A stretch of 64,000 nucleotides of DNA from Paracoccaceae bacterium (lineage in GTDB: Bacteria; Pseudomonadota; Alphaproteobacteria; Rhodobacterales; Rhodobacteraceae): contig JAHYIZ010000001.1 of the NCBI GenBank assembly GCA_019429405.1, forward strand, positions 108,035 to 172,034, in the 5' to 3' direction. Shown here piece by piece: positions 8,840 through 17,607 of this stretch. Position 1 is the stretch's first letter; each line of letters opens with the position of its first letter. The notes under the pieces were generated by a model. It worked only from the letters and a program-made list of their open reading frames with translations, ran no database searches and had not been told where the DNA came from. The position numbers were made by a program, and so were the translations under genes.

Positions 8840-10098
8840 CCATCCAGTTGACCACCCTCGCAAACGGGCTTCGCATTGTTACCGAGAACATGCCGGGGCT
8901 TGCCTCGGCTTCGGTCGGCATCTGGGTGATGGCGGGCGGGCGGCAAGAACGGCTTGAACAAAACGGCATCGCGCATTTTCTGGAACACATGGCCTTCAAG
9001 GGCACCGCGCGCCGCAGCGCCCTGCAGATTGCCGAAGAAATCGAGGACGTGGGCGGCTACATCAACGCCTACACCTCACGCGAGATGACCGCATATTATG
9101 CGCGCGTCTTGCAGGCCGATGTGGGGCTTGCGCTCGATGTCATCGCCGATATCGTGCTGAACCCTGCCTTTGACGCGCGCGAGATCGAGGTGGAACGCGG
9201 CGTGATCTTGCAGGAAATCGGGCAGGCGCTCGATACGCCAGACGACATCATCTTTGACTGGCTGCAAGAGGCCGCCTACCCCGACCAGCCGATGGGCCGC
9301 ACAATTCTTGGCCCCAGCGAACGGGTGGCGGCATTCCAGCGCGCCGACCTTGCGGGCTTCGTGGCCGAACATTACGGGCCGGACCAGATGATTCTTTCGG
9401 CCGCCGGGGCGGTCGATCACGATGCCATCGTACGCCAGGCCGAAGCGATCTTTGCCGGCGCCGCCCCCCGTGGCGCGCAAAAGGTGCAGCCTGCGCTTTG
9501 GCAGGGAGTTGAGCGTCGCGAGGTGAAAGACCTCGAACAGGTGCATTTCGCCTTCGCGCTAGAGGGGCCGGGCTACCTCGACCCCGATCTTTACGTGGCC
9601 CAGATCTATGCCAGCGCGATGGGCGGAGGCATGTCATCACGGCTATTCCAGAAGATCCGCGAAGAGCGGGGTCTATGCTACTCGATCTTCGCGCAGGCGG
9701 GGGCGCATGACGATACCGGCATGGTCACGATCTATGCGGGCACTTCGGCTGAAGACATCGGCGCGCTCTGTGATCTGACCATGGCCGAGCTGAAGCGTGC
9801 CGCCGACGACATGACCGAGGCCGAAGTGGCGCGGGCGCGGGCGCAAATGAAGGCAGGGCTTCTGATGGGGCTTGAAAGCCCGTCAAGCCGCGCCGAACGC
9901 ATGGCGCGCAACCTTGCGGTTTATGGCCGGGTGCCGGGGCTTGACGAGATTTCGGCGCGCATCGAGGCGGTCAGCATGCCGCTGGTGCGCGATTACGGCG
10001 CAAGGCTTGCAGCCTCGGGCCGTTCGGCGCTGGCACTTTACGGTCCGGTCGAAAAGGCCCCCGGCCTTGGCGCCCTGCGCGAGGCGCTGGCGCGCTGA
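8836..10098 (+). CDS. M16 family zinc peptidase (processing-peptidase-like)
   Basis: Pitrilysin-family metallopeptidase related to mitochondrial processing peptidase beta. The 420-residue protein carries the inverted zinc motif HFLEH at residues 47-51, with the downstream glutamate region VERGVILQEI. The C-terminal half contains the RLFQKIREERGLCYSI signature of the second M16 domain. The start is a TTG overlapping the thrC stop (TTGA); no better start is near, and TIQLTTLANGLRIVTE matches normal N-termini. Role probably peptide turnover; the precise substrate is unknown. Confidence 0.92.
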   Translation: MTIQLTTLANGLRIVTENMPGLASASVGIWVMAGGRQERLEQNGIAHFLEHMAFKGTARRSALQIAEEIEDVGGYINAYTSREMTAYYARVLQADVGLALDVIADIVLNPAFDAREIEVERGVILQEIGQALDTPDDIIFDWLQEAAYPDQPMGRTILGPSERVAAFQRADLAGFVAEHYGPDQMILSAAGAVDHDAIVRQAEAIFAGAAPRGAQKVQPALWQGVERREVKDLEQVHFAFALEGPGYLDPDLYVAQIYASAMGGGMSSRLFQKIREERGLCYSIFAQAGAHDDTGMVTIYAGTSAEDIGALCDLTMAELKRAADDMTEAEVARARAQMKAGLLMGLESPSSRAERMARNLAVYGRVPGLDEISARIEAVSMPLVRDYGARLAASGRSALALYGPVEKAPGLGALREALAR

Positions 10099-10682
10099 TG
10101 CTGTTGCGCAAGCCCAAGCTTCGCATCGAGACCGAGCGGCTGACGCTGCGCCTGCCAGTGCATTCCGACTACCGCGACTGGCTGGGCCTGCGCGCCGAAA
10201 GCCGCGATTTTCTGGTGCCGTGGGAGCCGACATGGCTGCCCGAGCACCTCACACGCAAGGCCTTTGCCAACCGCGTCTATTGGGCGAGCCGCGCCAGTGC
10301 AGGGGGCACCGCGCTGCCGCTGTTTCTGATCCGGCGCGCGGATGACGCCTTTCTTGGTGCGATCACGCTTGACAATATCCGCCGTGGCCCCGCGCAGGGC
10401 GGCACGCTTGGCTATTGGGTCGGCGAGAAGTTCGCGCGCCAGGGCTACATGCGCGAGGCAATATTGGCGGTGGTGCACCATGCCTTTACCGCGCTTGAGC
10501 TCAGCCGGGTCGAGGCCGCCTGCCTGCCGGAAAACCTCGCCTCGCGCGGCTGTCTGGAAAAATGCGGGTTCAAATACGAGGGCGTCGCGCAAAGCTATTT
10601 GCAGATCAACGGGCGCTGGCGCAACCATGTGCTCTATGCCACGCTACGCGGAGACCGGCGCGGGCGCACTGTTTCGGGCTGA
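10098..10682 (+). CDS. GNAT N-acetyltransferase, RimJ/RimL type
   Basis: Acetyl-CoA-dependent N-acetyltransferase, of the kind that modifies ribosomal protein N-termini or small amines. The 194-residue protein opens with IETERLTLRLPVHSDYRDW, typical of the RimJ/RimL group, and contains the acetyl-CoA loop region GYWVGEKFARQGYMREA and the C-terminal NLASRGCLEKCGF helix. The ATG overlaps the M16 peptidase stop (TGATG), so the two are co-translated. Substrate unknown. Confidence 0.9.
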   Translation: MLLRKPKLRIETERLTLRLPVHSDYRDWLGLRAESRDFLVPWEPTWLPEHLTRKAFANRVYWASRASAGGTALPLFLIRRADDAFLGAITLDNIRRGPAQGGTLGYWVGEKFARQGYMREAILAVVHHAFTALELSRVEAACLPENLASRGCLEKCGFKYEGVAQSYLQINGRWRNHVLYATLRGDRRGRTVSG

Positions 10683-10686
10683 AGGC

Positions 10687-10735
10687 GGGGGGCCAGCCCC
10701 CGCACCCCCTTGGGGTATTTGGGCGTTGAAGAAGC
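10687..10735 (+). repeat. Dispersed G/C-rich intergenic element, copy 1
   Basis: A G-run/C-run pair (GGGGGGCCAGCCCCC), then GCACCCCCTTGGGGTATTT and a purine-rich tail GTTGAAGAAG. This matches the layout of the copies near 26.3, 33.8, 43.9, 46.3 and 59.4 kb. It fills the gap between the GNAT gene and the DUF1697 gene. Confidence 0.7.
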
Positions 10736-10745
10736 CAGGGTGAGC

Positions 10746-11300
10746 ATGGTTTTTGTGCTGCTGTTGCGCGGGGTGAATGTGGGCGGCGCCGGGCGGTTGC
10801 CGATGGCTGATTTGCGCGCGCTGCTGACACGGTTAGGGTGCGAGGCGGTCAAAACCTATATTCAAAGCGGCAATGCGGTGTTCCGGTTTGAGGGCGACGC
10901 GGGTGTGCTGGCGGAAGCGATTGCCGAGGGCATTTCTGGCCAGTTCGGTTTTCGACCGTTGGTTCTGTTGCGAACGGCGGATGAACTGGCGGCGGTGCTG
11001 GCAGACAACCCCTTTGGCGCGGGTGTGGGTGATCCAAAGACCCTGATGGTATATTTTCTGACGCGGCCGGCACCGGGTGCCGATCTGGTCGCGATGGCGG
11101 CACTTGCAGCGCGGGGCGAGGCGTTTCATCTGACTGAGCCGGCGTTCTACCTTTCTGCGCCCGAGGGCATCGGGCGTTCGGCACTGGCGGCGCGGGTGGA
11201 ACGGTTGCTGGGCGTCGCTGTGACGGCGCGCAATCTGCGCACGGTCGCGGCACTGGCCGAGATGGCGCGCGCCTCGCGCGCCGAGGAGGCAGCATGCTGA
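10746..11300 (+). CDS. DUF1697 family protein
   Basis: Conserved protein of unknown function, 184 residues. It begins MVFVLLLRGVNVGGAGRLPM and contains the family's YIQSGNAVF and FLTRPAPG segments, consistent with a small two-domain alpha/beta fold. The ATG at 10746 is preferred to one 36 nt upstream because LLLRGVNVGG is the normal start of the family and AGGGTG lies just upstream. It overlaps the following glcD-like gene by 7 nt. No catalytic motif is recognisable. Confidence 0.88.
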   Translation: MVFVLLLRGVNVGGAGRLPMADLRALLTRLGCEAVKTYIQSGNAVFRFEGDAGVLAEAIAEGISGQFGFRPLVLLRTADELAAVLADNPFGAGVGDPKTLMVYFLTRPAPGADLVAMAALAARGEAFHLTEPAFYLSAPEGIGRSALAARVERLLGVAVTARNLRTVAALAEMARASRAEEAAC

Positions 11301-12709
11301 ACCCCGCCGATACCGCCTTTGCTGCCCGCCTTGCCACCCTGCTGCCCGAGGGCACGCTGCGTGCGCCCGAGCCGCGCTATCTGACCGAGCCGCGCGGGCG
11401 CTATTTTGGCGCCGGCGGTGTGCTGGCCTTGCCGCGCTGCACCGACGAGGTGGCGCGCATCTTGCGCGCCTGCAATGCGGCGCGTGTGGGGGTGGTGCCT
11501 TTTGGCGGCGGCACCGGGCTGGTGGGCGGGCAGATCAGCGCGGATGGCCCTTTGCCCCTGATCCTGTCGCTGGAGCGCATGGCTGCGCTGCGGCGGGTGG
11601 ACCCGGTGGGCAATGTGGTGCTGGCCGAGGCCGGGGCAGTGCTGGCCGATGTGCAAGCAGCCGCAGAAGCCGCCGACCGGGTGTTTCCGCTAACGCTCGC
11701 CGCGCAGGGTTCGGCGCGCATCGGCGGGGTGCTGGGCACCAACGCAGGCGGGGTCAACGTGTTGCGTTATGGCTCGGCGCGCGATCTTTGCCTCGGGCTA
11801 GAGGCGGTGCTTGCCGATGGCACTGTGCTTGGCGGCCTCAGGCGGCTGCGCAAGGACAACACCGGATATGACCTGCGCAACCTCATGATCGGGTCCGAGG
11901 GCACCCTGGGGGTGATCACCGCTGCCAGCCTGCGCCTTTTTCCGCGCCCGGCATCAACAGGCACCGCGATGCTGGACGTGCCGGGGCCGTCGCAGGCGCT
12001 GGCTTTGCTGGCGCTGGCCGAGGCACGGCTGACGGGCTGCGTTTCGGCGTTCGAGCTGATCCACCGGCAAGGGTTCGCGTTTCTGGCCGAGGTGATGCCC
12101 GAGGTTCGCCAGCCCTTCGCCACGCCGCCAGAATGGGCGGTGCTGGTCGAACTGGGCCTGCCCGAGGGAATTGCGCCCGAGGCCGCGCTGACGGGGCTGT
12201 ATGACGCGGGGCAGGCCGCGGGGCTGGTGCTGGGCGGGGTGATTGCGCAAAGCGAAGGGCAGCGGGCGCAGATGTGGCGGCTGCGCGAGGCGATCCCTGA
12301 GGCGAACAAGCGGATCGGGTCGATCTCAAGCCACGATATCTCGTTGCCGCTCGATGCGCTGGCGGGGTTCATCGAGCAGGCAGGGGCGACGCTTGCCAAA
12401 CTCGGCAACTACCGGGTGAACTGCTTCGGCCATGTCGGCGATGGCAACCTGCACTACAACGTGTTTCCCGTCGCCGGGCGCGACCGCGCCAGCTATGAAA
12501 CCGAGCGCGACGCGATAAAGACACTGGTGCACGATCTGGTCGATGCGATGGGCGGTTCGGTTTCTGCCGAGCACGGCATCGGGCGCATGAAAGTGGCTGA
12601 TCTGGAGCGCTACAGCGACCCCGGCAAGCTGATTGCGATGCGCACGATCAAGGCCGCACTTGACCCGGTCGGCATCATGAACCCCGGTGCGGTGCTGCGC
12701 GGAACATGA
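11294..12709 (+). CDS. FAD-linked oxidase, GlcD/D-2-hydroxyacid dehydrogenase type
   Basis: Flavoprotein oxidising a D-2-hydroxy acid (glycolate, D-lactate or D-2-hydroxyglutarate); the substrate cannot be told from sequence. The 471-residue protein has an N-terminal FAD-binding PCMH domain with VPFGGGTGLVGGQ and the TNAGGVNVLRYG loop, and a C-terminal FAD-oxidase domain with NCFGHVGDGNLHYNV and SAEHGIGRMK, which carries metal/substrate-binding His residues. No glcE or glcF genes follow, so a stand-alone D-2-hydroxyglutarate or D-lactate dehydrogenase is more likely than the glycolate oxidase complex. Confidence 0.88.
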   Translation: MLNPADTAFAARLATLLPEGTLRAPEPRYLTEPRGRYFGAGGVLALPRCTDEVARILRACNAARVGVVPFGGGTGLVGGQISADGPLPLILSLERMAALRRVDPVGNVVLAEAGAVLADVQAAAEAADRVFPLTLAAQGSARIGGVLGTNAGGVNVLRYGSARDLCLGLEAVLADGTVLGGLRRLRKDNTGYDLRNLMIGSEGTLGVITAASLRLFPRPASTGTAMLDVPGPSQALALLALAEARLTGCVSAFELIHRQGFAFLAEVMPEVRQPFATPPEWAVLVELGLPEGIAPEAALTGLYDAGQAAGLVLGGVIAQSEGQRAQMWRLREAIPEANKRIGSISSHDISLPLDALAGFIEQAGATLAKLGNYRVNCFGHVGDGNLHYNVFPVAGRDRASYETERDAIKTLVHDLVDAMGGSVSAEHGIGRMKVADLERYSDPGKLIAMRTIKAALDPVGIMNPGAVLRGT

Positions 12710-12833
12710 CTGCGCCCTGCCACGGGGAGGCCGTAACAGGGCGCCGCACATCGGGTTCACGTGGTGCAAGCAGCCGAACCTTCTGGCCCGACCCGTTTAC
12801 CGTGATTCGCCTTGCCAAATGGTTAGCGGCCAT

Positions 12834-13364
12834 TCAGGCGCCGTCAAATTCGCAGAGCATGTGCAGCGGCACCCCCAGCTTGCGCAGCAAGGCCTCGCCG
12901 CCAAGCGCTGGCAAGTTGATTACGAAGGCGCAGCCCACCACCTTGGCGCCCAGCCGTTCCACCAGCTTGATGCCCGCCTCGCAGGTGCCCCCGGTGGCCA
13001 AGAGGTCATCAACAATCAGCACCCGCTCGCCGGGTTGCAAGGCGTCATCATGGATCTCCATGATCGCCTCGCCGTATTCGAGCTTGTAGGCTTGGGCGAT
13101 GGTCTGCCCCGGCAGCTTGCCCTTTTTGCGGATTGGCACGAAACCGACCGAAAGCTGGTGCGCAATCGCCCCGCCAAGAATGAACCCGCGCGCCTCAAGC
13201 CCCACCACCTTGTCAATCCGCGTGCCCGCCCAGGGGTGCAATAGCTGGTCAATCGCCATGCGAAAGCCACGCGCATCGGCGAAAAGCGTGGTGACATCGC
13301 GGAAGAGTATCCCCTCATGCGGGAAATCGGCGATGGTGCGGATGTAATCGCGAACGGTCTTCAT
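12834..13364 (-). CDS. apt: Adenine phosphoribosyltransferase
   Basis: Purine-salvage enzyme converting adenine and PRPP to AMP in the cytosol. The 176-residue protein has [19 protein letters not shown] at the start, the family [10 protein letters not shown] loop, and the PRPP-binding signature [13 protein letters not shown]. The ATG at 13364 is preferred to one 39 nt upstream because MKTVRDYIR is the conserved beginning. Convergent with the glcD-like gene. A perfect 20-bp palindrome lies upstream at 13419-13438. Confidence 0.96.
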   Translation of the reverse strand: MKTVRDYIRTIADFPHEGILFRDVTTLFADARGFRMAIDQLLHPWAGTRIDKVVGLEARGFILGGAIAHQLSVGFVPIRKKGKLPGQTIAQAYKLEYGEAIMEIHDDALQPGERVLIVDDLLATGGTCEAGIKLVERLGAKVVGCAFVINLPALGGEALLRKLGVPLHMLCEFDGA

Positions 13365-13718
13365 AGCGAGGCTCCAGAGGGGGTGGCGGGCGAGGCGTAG
13401 CACGCGGGAGGGGCGGGGGGGAAGGGGGCCCCCTTCCCGCGGCTCAAACCCTCATCTTCTTATGGCTACTTCTGCTTGACGCTGAGGATGTAACCGCCCA
13501 GCTGGCATGGCAGGCCTTTGGCGGTTTCACGCCGCGTCGGTCTTCAATGACGGGAACAACGAATGTGGCCAAGGCCAGATTTTCGACGGCTTGCGCTACA
13601 GCCATGACAATCTTCTGCTTTTGTCATATCTGAACATCCTGATTGCAATTTGAAGCCTCGGCTTTAGAGTTTATTGGCGCTATTCTCTGGCCTCTGCCAG
13701 CATCGAGAAAGGCTCCAT
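13365..13718. other. 354-bp intergenic region between apt and the MntR-type gene
   Basis: Divergent promoter region. It holds a perfect G/C palindrome (13419-13438), then an AT-richer stretch without known operator sequences. A 48-codon open frame runs from ATG 13507 to TGA 13653 and would encode a peptide starting MAGLWRFHAASVFNDGNNE and ending in a hydrophobic tail; it has no evident Shine-Dalgarno site and may be a gene relic. No manganese-regulator palindrome is visible. Confidence 0.5.
13419..13438. repeat. Perfect 20-bp palindrome upstream of apt
   Basis: GGGAAGGGGG followed immediately by CCCCCTTCCC. It has no loop, so a DNA cruciform or protein site is as likely as an RNA hairpin. 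It lies 55-74 bp upstream of the apt start codon and may be a degenerate relative of the dispersed G/C-rich element, though the TATTT core is missing. Confidence 0.6.
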
Positions 13719-14156
13719 GTGACCGAACCAGACCCGACAACCGTCGAAACCCCGGCACAGGCCGAACGTTTTTGCCAGGCGCGCTCGGCCCAGTCGATGG
13801 CACTGGTCGAGGACTATACCGAGATGATCGACGATCTGGCGCGCGAGCAGGGTGAGGCGCGCGTTACCGATATCGCGCGCCGCATGGGCGTGACCCACCC
13901 GACCGCCGCCAAGGCGGTGGCGCGGCTAAAGCGCGAGGGGCTTGCCACCTCGCGCCCCTATCGGGGGGTGTTCCTGACCGAAGCGGGCATCACCATGGCC
14001 GCGCGCGTACGCGCCCGGCATCGCACTGTGGTCGATGTGCTGGTTGCAATCGGGGTTAACCCGGAAGCTGCTGAAATGGATGCCGAAGGCATCGAGCACC
14101 ACGTCTCGCAAAGCACACTTACCGCATTTGAGGATTATCTGGCGGCGCGGCGCTAG
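13719..14156 (+). CDS. mntR: DtxR/MntR-family metal-dependent transcriptional regulator
   Basis: Predicted Mn(II)-responsive repressor of manganese uptake. The 145-residue protein has an N-terminal winged helix-turn-helix (VTDIARRMGVTHPTAAKAVA) and a dimerisation domain with the expected metal-ligand region: RHRTVVDVL and AEGIEHHVS (Glu and His ligands). The GTG at 13719 follows GAGAAAGG; an upstream in-frame TTG is possible but lacks a good ribosome site. No mntH or sit transporter is adjacent, so the manganese assignment rests on family resemblance. It converges with the DUF6473 gene with a 4-bp overlap. Confidence 0.85.
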   Translation: MTEPDPTTVETPAQAERFCQARSAQSMALVEDYTEMIDDLAREQGEARVTDIARRMGVTHPTAAKAVARLKREGLATSRPYRGVFLTEAGITMAARVRARHRTVVDVLVAIGVNPEAAEMDAEGIEHHVSQSTLTAFEDYLAARR

Positions 14157-14968
14157 GCACCTTGCAACATTCCTGCCAGCACCGGGGCCAGCGCTTCGGC
14201 CACTTCGGCGTGCACCATCGGGCCCGGCATCTCGGCGGCAGCGGGCTCTTCGAGCGCGCCAAACCACATCCCCGCCGTGCCCGCAGCGCGCGCGGTCATC
14301 GACGGTTCCACCCGAACTGTTTGCAGCGCAAGGTCGCCCAGTTCCGCAACCATTGCCGCGTCGATCGGCACCGGGTCGGCGGCACCGCCGATGCGGTGCG
14401 AGCCAACCCAAAGCAGCACAACGCGCCCGCCGATTCGCGCGAGCAGCGCGCGCGTGCGCACCACCCAGGCCGCGCGCAATTCAGCAACCATCTGGTCGAA
14501 CCGCGCCGGGTAACGTTCGCGCAACGCGCTCAGCATATGGCGGGTAAAGTTGAACTCGGTGAAGTCAACCTCACGGTAGACTGCCCGCATCGCAGCCGAC
14601 GCGCGCAAAAAGCGGTCGTTTCGGCGCGGGTGCACGGCATAGAACCGGTTTGACATGTTCTGCGGCCCCATCAATTGCAGCACCGTCACCTGCGCGGCTG
14701 CTGCAATCTCAGACACTTGCGGGTCCGACAGGAACACATCGACCCCGGCGTTCATGCAGCCGAAATTCGGCACTTGCAGGCCCAGACGGGCTTCCAGCAG
14801 TTCCGGCCAAGGGCGAACCACGAATTTGCCATAGGTTTCCGTCCCGCCAAGTGCCGCGACATAGGGGCCGGTCAGCCGCCTGCGCGGCCCTCTGAACAGA
14901 AGTTTCGACCTGCCATAGCGGCAGGGACAATAGTCCAGGGCGCCTCCGCCCGGATGCTCATAAGCCAT
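14153..14968 (-). CDS. DUF6473 family protein
   Basis: A 271-residue protein of a family largely confined to Rhodobacteraceae; function unknown. It begins MAYEHPGGGALDYCPCRYG and contains LGGTETYGKFVVRPWPELLE, VPNFGCMNAGVDVFL and ENMSNRFY-like text (PQNMSNRFYAVHPRRNDRFL). The GTETYG and NFGCMNAG segments resemble SGNH-hydrolase blocks, and VVLLWVGSHRIGG could be a further beta-strand and loop, but a catalytic triad is not clear to me. No signal peptide. Stand-alone gene, convergent with mntR. Confidence 0.75.
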   Translation of the reverse strand: MAYEHPGGGALDYCPCRYGRSKLLFRGPRRRLTGPYVAALGGTETYGKFVVRPWPELLEARLGLQVPNFGCMNAGVDVFLSDPQVSEIAAAAQVTVLQLMGPQNMSNRFYAVHPRRNDRFLRASAAMRAVYREVDFTEFNFTRHMLSALRERYPARFDQMVAELRAAWVVRTRALLARIGGRVVLLWVGSHRIGGAADPVPIDAAMVAELGDLALQTVRVEPSMTARAAGTAGMWFGALEEPAAAEMPGPMVHAEVAEALAPVLAGMLQGA

Positions 14969-15119
14969 TTTCCCACCCTTATCTTCGACTCACCCGCGCC
15001 AAGATTGCGCCGCAAGCCTTGCCAAAGCGCTAAAGCGACAATGCGAAGCATCCCTTATGCCTTGCGCCGGGCGCGCACCGCCGCATATGGTCTGCCCGCA
15101 CATGACCCGGAGCGGCAAC

Positions 15120-15995
15120 ATGGAAATTCAATCGGTAGGCATCGTCGGCGCGGGCCAGATGGGAAACGGCATCGCGCATGTCTTCGCTCTGGCAGGCTAT
15201 GATGTGCTGTTGACCGACATCAGCCAAGACAGCCTCGACAAGGCCATTGCGCTGATCGACCGCAACATCGAACGGCAGGTGGCGCGCGGCAAGGTGACCG
15301 CCGAAGCCAAGGCCGAAGCGATGGCACGAATCGGCAGCACGCTGACGCTCGCCGATCTTGGCGCCTGCGACCTTATCATCGAGGCCGCAACCGAGCGCGA
15401 AACGGTCAAGAACGCGATTTTTGAAGATTTGCTGCCGCACCTGCAGCCGCACACGATTCTGACCTCGAATACTTCGTCAATCTCGATCACGCGGCTGGCC
15501 AGCCGCACCGACCGGCCCGAAAAATTCATGGGCTTCCACTTCATGAACCCGGTTCCGGTGATGCAACTGGTTGAACTTATCCGCGGCATCGCAACCGACA
15601 AGGCCACCTACCAGACCTTGCTGGGCGTGGTCGAGCGGCTGGGCAAGACCGCCGCCAGCGCCGAAGACTTTCCGGCCTTCATCGTCAACCGCATCCTGAT
15701 GCCGATGATCAACGAGGCGGTTTATACGCTCTACGAGGGTGTCGGTTCGGTACGTTCGATCGACGAATCGCTGAAGCTTGGCGCCAATCACCCGATGGGG
15801 CCGCTGGAACTGGCCGATTTCATCGGGCTCGACACCTGCCTTGCCATCATGAACGTGCTGCATGAGGGGCTGGCCGATACCAAATACCGCCCCTGCCCGC
15901 TGCTCACAAAATATGTCGAGGCGGGGTGGCTGGGCCGTAAGACCGGGCGCGGGTTCTACGATTACAGCGGCGCGGTTCCGGTGCCGACCCGCTGA
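15120..15995 (+). CDS. 3-hydroxybutyryl-CoA dehydrogenase
   Basis: NAD(P)-dependent oxidoreductase interconverting acetoacetyl-CoA and 3-hydroxybutyryl-CoA. The 291-residue protein has an N-terminal Rossmann fold with GAGQMGNGIA, the family signature HFMNPVPVMQLVE containing the catalytic His, and the C-terminal LGANHPMGPLELADFIGLD helix. The ATG at 15120 is chosen because MEIQSVGIVGAG is the standard start; an upstream frame adds 21 unsupported residues. Could be called hbd or fadB2. In this lineage the enzyme can serve butyrate use or feed the ethylmalonyl-CoA pathway, relevant to the mcd gene at 31.4 kb. Confidence 0.93.
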   Translation: MEIQSVGIVGAGQMGNGIAHVFALAGYDVLLTDISQDSLDKAIALIDRNIERQVARGKVTAEAKAEAMARIGSTLTLADLGACDLIIEAATERETVKNAIFEDLLPHLQPHTILTSNTSSISITRLASRTDRPEKFMGFHFMNPVPVMQLVELIRGIATDKATYQTLLGVVERLGKTAASAEDFPAFIVNRILMPMINEAVYTLYEGVGSVRSIDESLKLGANHPMGPLELADFIGLDTCLAIMNVLHEGLADTKYRPCPLLTKYVEAGWLGRKTGRGFYDYSGAVPVPTR

Positions 15996-15998
15996 GGG

Positions 15999-16271
15999 CT
16001 ACATTCCCTCGCCGAAAAAATCGGCAACCAGCCCCGACAGCGCATCCGCGAGCTTTTCCGCCTCGGCCCCCGTTGCCGTCAGGGTGATGGTACTGCCCCG
16101 TGCCGCGACCAGCGTCAGCAGGCCCATGATCGAATCGCCCGACACCACTTCGCCGTCCTTTTCGACGGTGACGCGGGCGTCATGCGCCTCGACCAGTTCG
16201 ACGAACTTGGCCGAAGCGCGCGCATGCAGGCCCTTCTCGTTGACGATTCGCAGGCGGCGCACGACCTTCAT
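15999..16271 (-). CDS. ptsH: Phosphocarrier protein HPr
   Basis: PTS phosphocarrier, 90 residues. The phosphorylated histidine is H16 in KGLHARASAKFV, and the regulatory serine is S47 in GDSIMGLL, the expected target of the HPr kinase encoded three genes upstream. Last gene of a block with EIIA, rapZ, hprK, chvG and chvI; its ATG overlaps the EIIA stop (ATGA). With no sugar permease nearby, it most likely acts in regulation rather than sugar transport. Enzyme I is not in the window. Confidence 0.95.
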   Translation of the reverse strand: MKVVRRLRIVNEKGLHARASAKFVELVEAHDARVTVEKDGEVVSGDSIMGLLTLVAARGSTITLTATGAEAEKLADALSGLVADFFGEGM

Positions 16272-16669
16272 CTGCCCACCTGCCCGTCGGCCGCGTAGCT
16301 GCTGATATACTTGCGCCCGGCATCAAGCGCGGCTTGCACCGCCTCGGGCACCGACAGATGGCGCGACTTGGCCAGTTTGACCAGCAAGGGCAGGTTGGCG
16401 CCGTAGACAATCACGCGCCCGCGCTGCGCGCAGGCAAGCAGGCTGAGGTTCGAGGGCGAGCCGCCAAACAGGTCGGTCACCACCACCACCCCCATGCCCG
16501 CATCTACCGCATCGGCGGCGGCGCAGATCTCGGACTGTTTCGAGGCGCGGTCGTGCTCTTCTTCAATCGCGATGGCACGGATGCCCGATTGCGGCCCCAC
16601 CACATGTTCGACTGCCGCAAGGTACTCGCGTGCCAACCCGCCATGCGCAACAATCACCACGCCGATCAT
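16268..16669 (-). CDS. PTS EIIA component, mannose family
   Basis: Phosphoryl acceptor from HPr, 133 residues. The active histidine is H9 in [32 protein letters not shown] is the family signature, and [11 protein letters not shown] follows. There is no EIIB, EIIC or EIID nearby; alphaproteobacteria use such orphan EIIA(Man) proteins in regulatory PTS branches. Overlaps both neighbours by 4 nt. Confidence 0.92.
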   Translation of the reverse strand: MIGVVIVAHGGLAREYLAAVEHVVGPQSGIRAIAIEEEHDRASKQSEICAAADAVDAGMGVVVVTDLFGGSPSNLSLLACAQRGRVIVYGANLPLLVKLAKSRHLSVPEAVQAALDAGRKYISSYAADGQVGR

Positions 16670-17607
16670 ACGTCTTGCCCCAAGCCTTTGCCTGTCGGCG
16701 CAGGTGCCGCAGCCGCGCGCCGTTCCAGCTCACGGTGGCGGGTTGCGACATGCCAGCGGCCTTTGGTCAGCGCCGCCGCAACCGCATCGGCAATTGCCAC
16801 TGATCGATGCTGGCCCCCGGTGCAGCCAAAGCCGATGGCAAGGTGGCTTTTGCCCTCGCGCAGATGCGCGGGCAACACGAACAACAACAGTCCGGTCACG
16901 CGCTCCAGAAATTCGGCGTAACGCGCGTCTGCCTGCACATGCGCGGCCACCGCCGCATCGCGGCCATCAAGGGCGCGCAGGTCGGGCACCCAGTGTGGAT
17001 TGGCCAGAAAGCGGCAGTCAAACATCATGTCAAGCCCGCGCGGAATGCCGCGCTTGTAGGAAAACGAGCTCACGCTGATCAGCAGACCGGGCGCCTCGCC
17101 CAGCGCGAACCAGCGCGCGATCTCGGCTTTCAACTCATGCGGGCTCATACCCGTGGTGTCGATAAACACGTCGGCGCGCACCCGGATCGGGGCCAGCAGG
17201 TCAAGCTCCATCGCGATGCCCTGCGCCGGGTCGGTCTCGGGCGAAAGCGGGTGGCGCCGCCGGGTTTCGCCATAGCGGCGCACCAACTCGTCTGACTGGC
17301 AATCGAGGTACAGCACTTCGAGCTCAAGCGCGGGCTCGCGCGTTAGCCGGTCGATCAGCTCGATCAGCCGGCTGGCCGAAAACTCGCGGTTGCGGACATC
17401 AATTCCCAGCGCCACCGGGCGGCCCATTGGCGGCCCCAGCAGCAGCCGCGGCACCAGGCTGAGCGGCAGGTTGTCGATCACTTCGTAACCCTGGTCTTCC
17501 AGCGCCGCGATGCCTGTCGTGCGCCCGGCACCCGACGCGCCGGTGACCAGCACCACGCGTTGCGCCGTATCGACCTGCCTGCCCGTGGTGCCCGGCACCT
17601 GCGTCAC
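16666..17607 (-). CDS. rapZ: RapZ family nucleotide-binding protein
   Basis: P-loop protein of the YvcJ/RapZ family; in E. coli RapZ is the adaptor that brings RNase E to the GlmZ sRNA. The 313-residue protein has a Walker A-like loop GASGAGRTT at residues 23-31, where the usual lysine is arginine (R29), then GYEVIDNLP, and the C-terminal RNA-binding domain with [15 protein letters not shown] in the form [17 protein letters not shown]. The GTG start at 17607 overlaps the hprK stop (GTGA); an upstream ATG would extend into hprK. Its job in alphaproteobacteria is not established. Confidence 0.9.
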   Translation of the reverse strand: MTQVPGTTGRQVDTAQRVVLVTGASGAGRTTGIAALEDQGYEVIDNLPLSLVPRLLLGPPMGRPVALGIDVRNREFSASRLIELIDRLTREPALELEVLYLDCQSDELVRRYGETRRRHPLSPETDPAQGIAMELDLLAPIRVRADVFIDTTGMSPHELKAEIARWFALGEAPGLLISVSSFSYKRGIPRGLDMMFDCRFLANPHWVPDLRALDGRDAAVAAHVQADARYAEFLERVTGLLLFVLPAHLREGKSHLAIGFGCTGGQHRSVAIADAVAAALTKGRWHVATRHRELERRAAAAPAPTGKGLGQDV

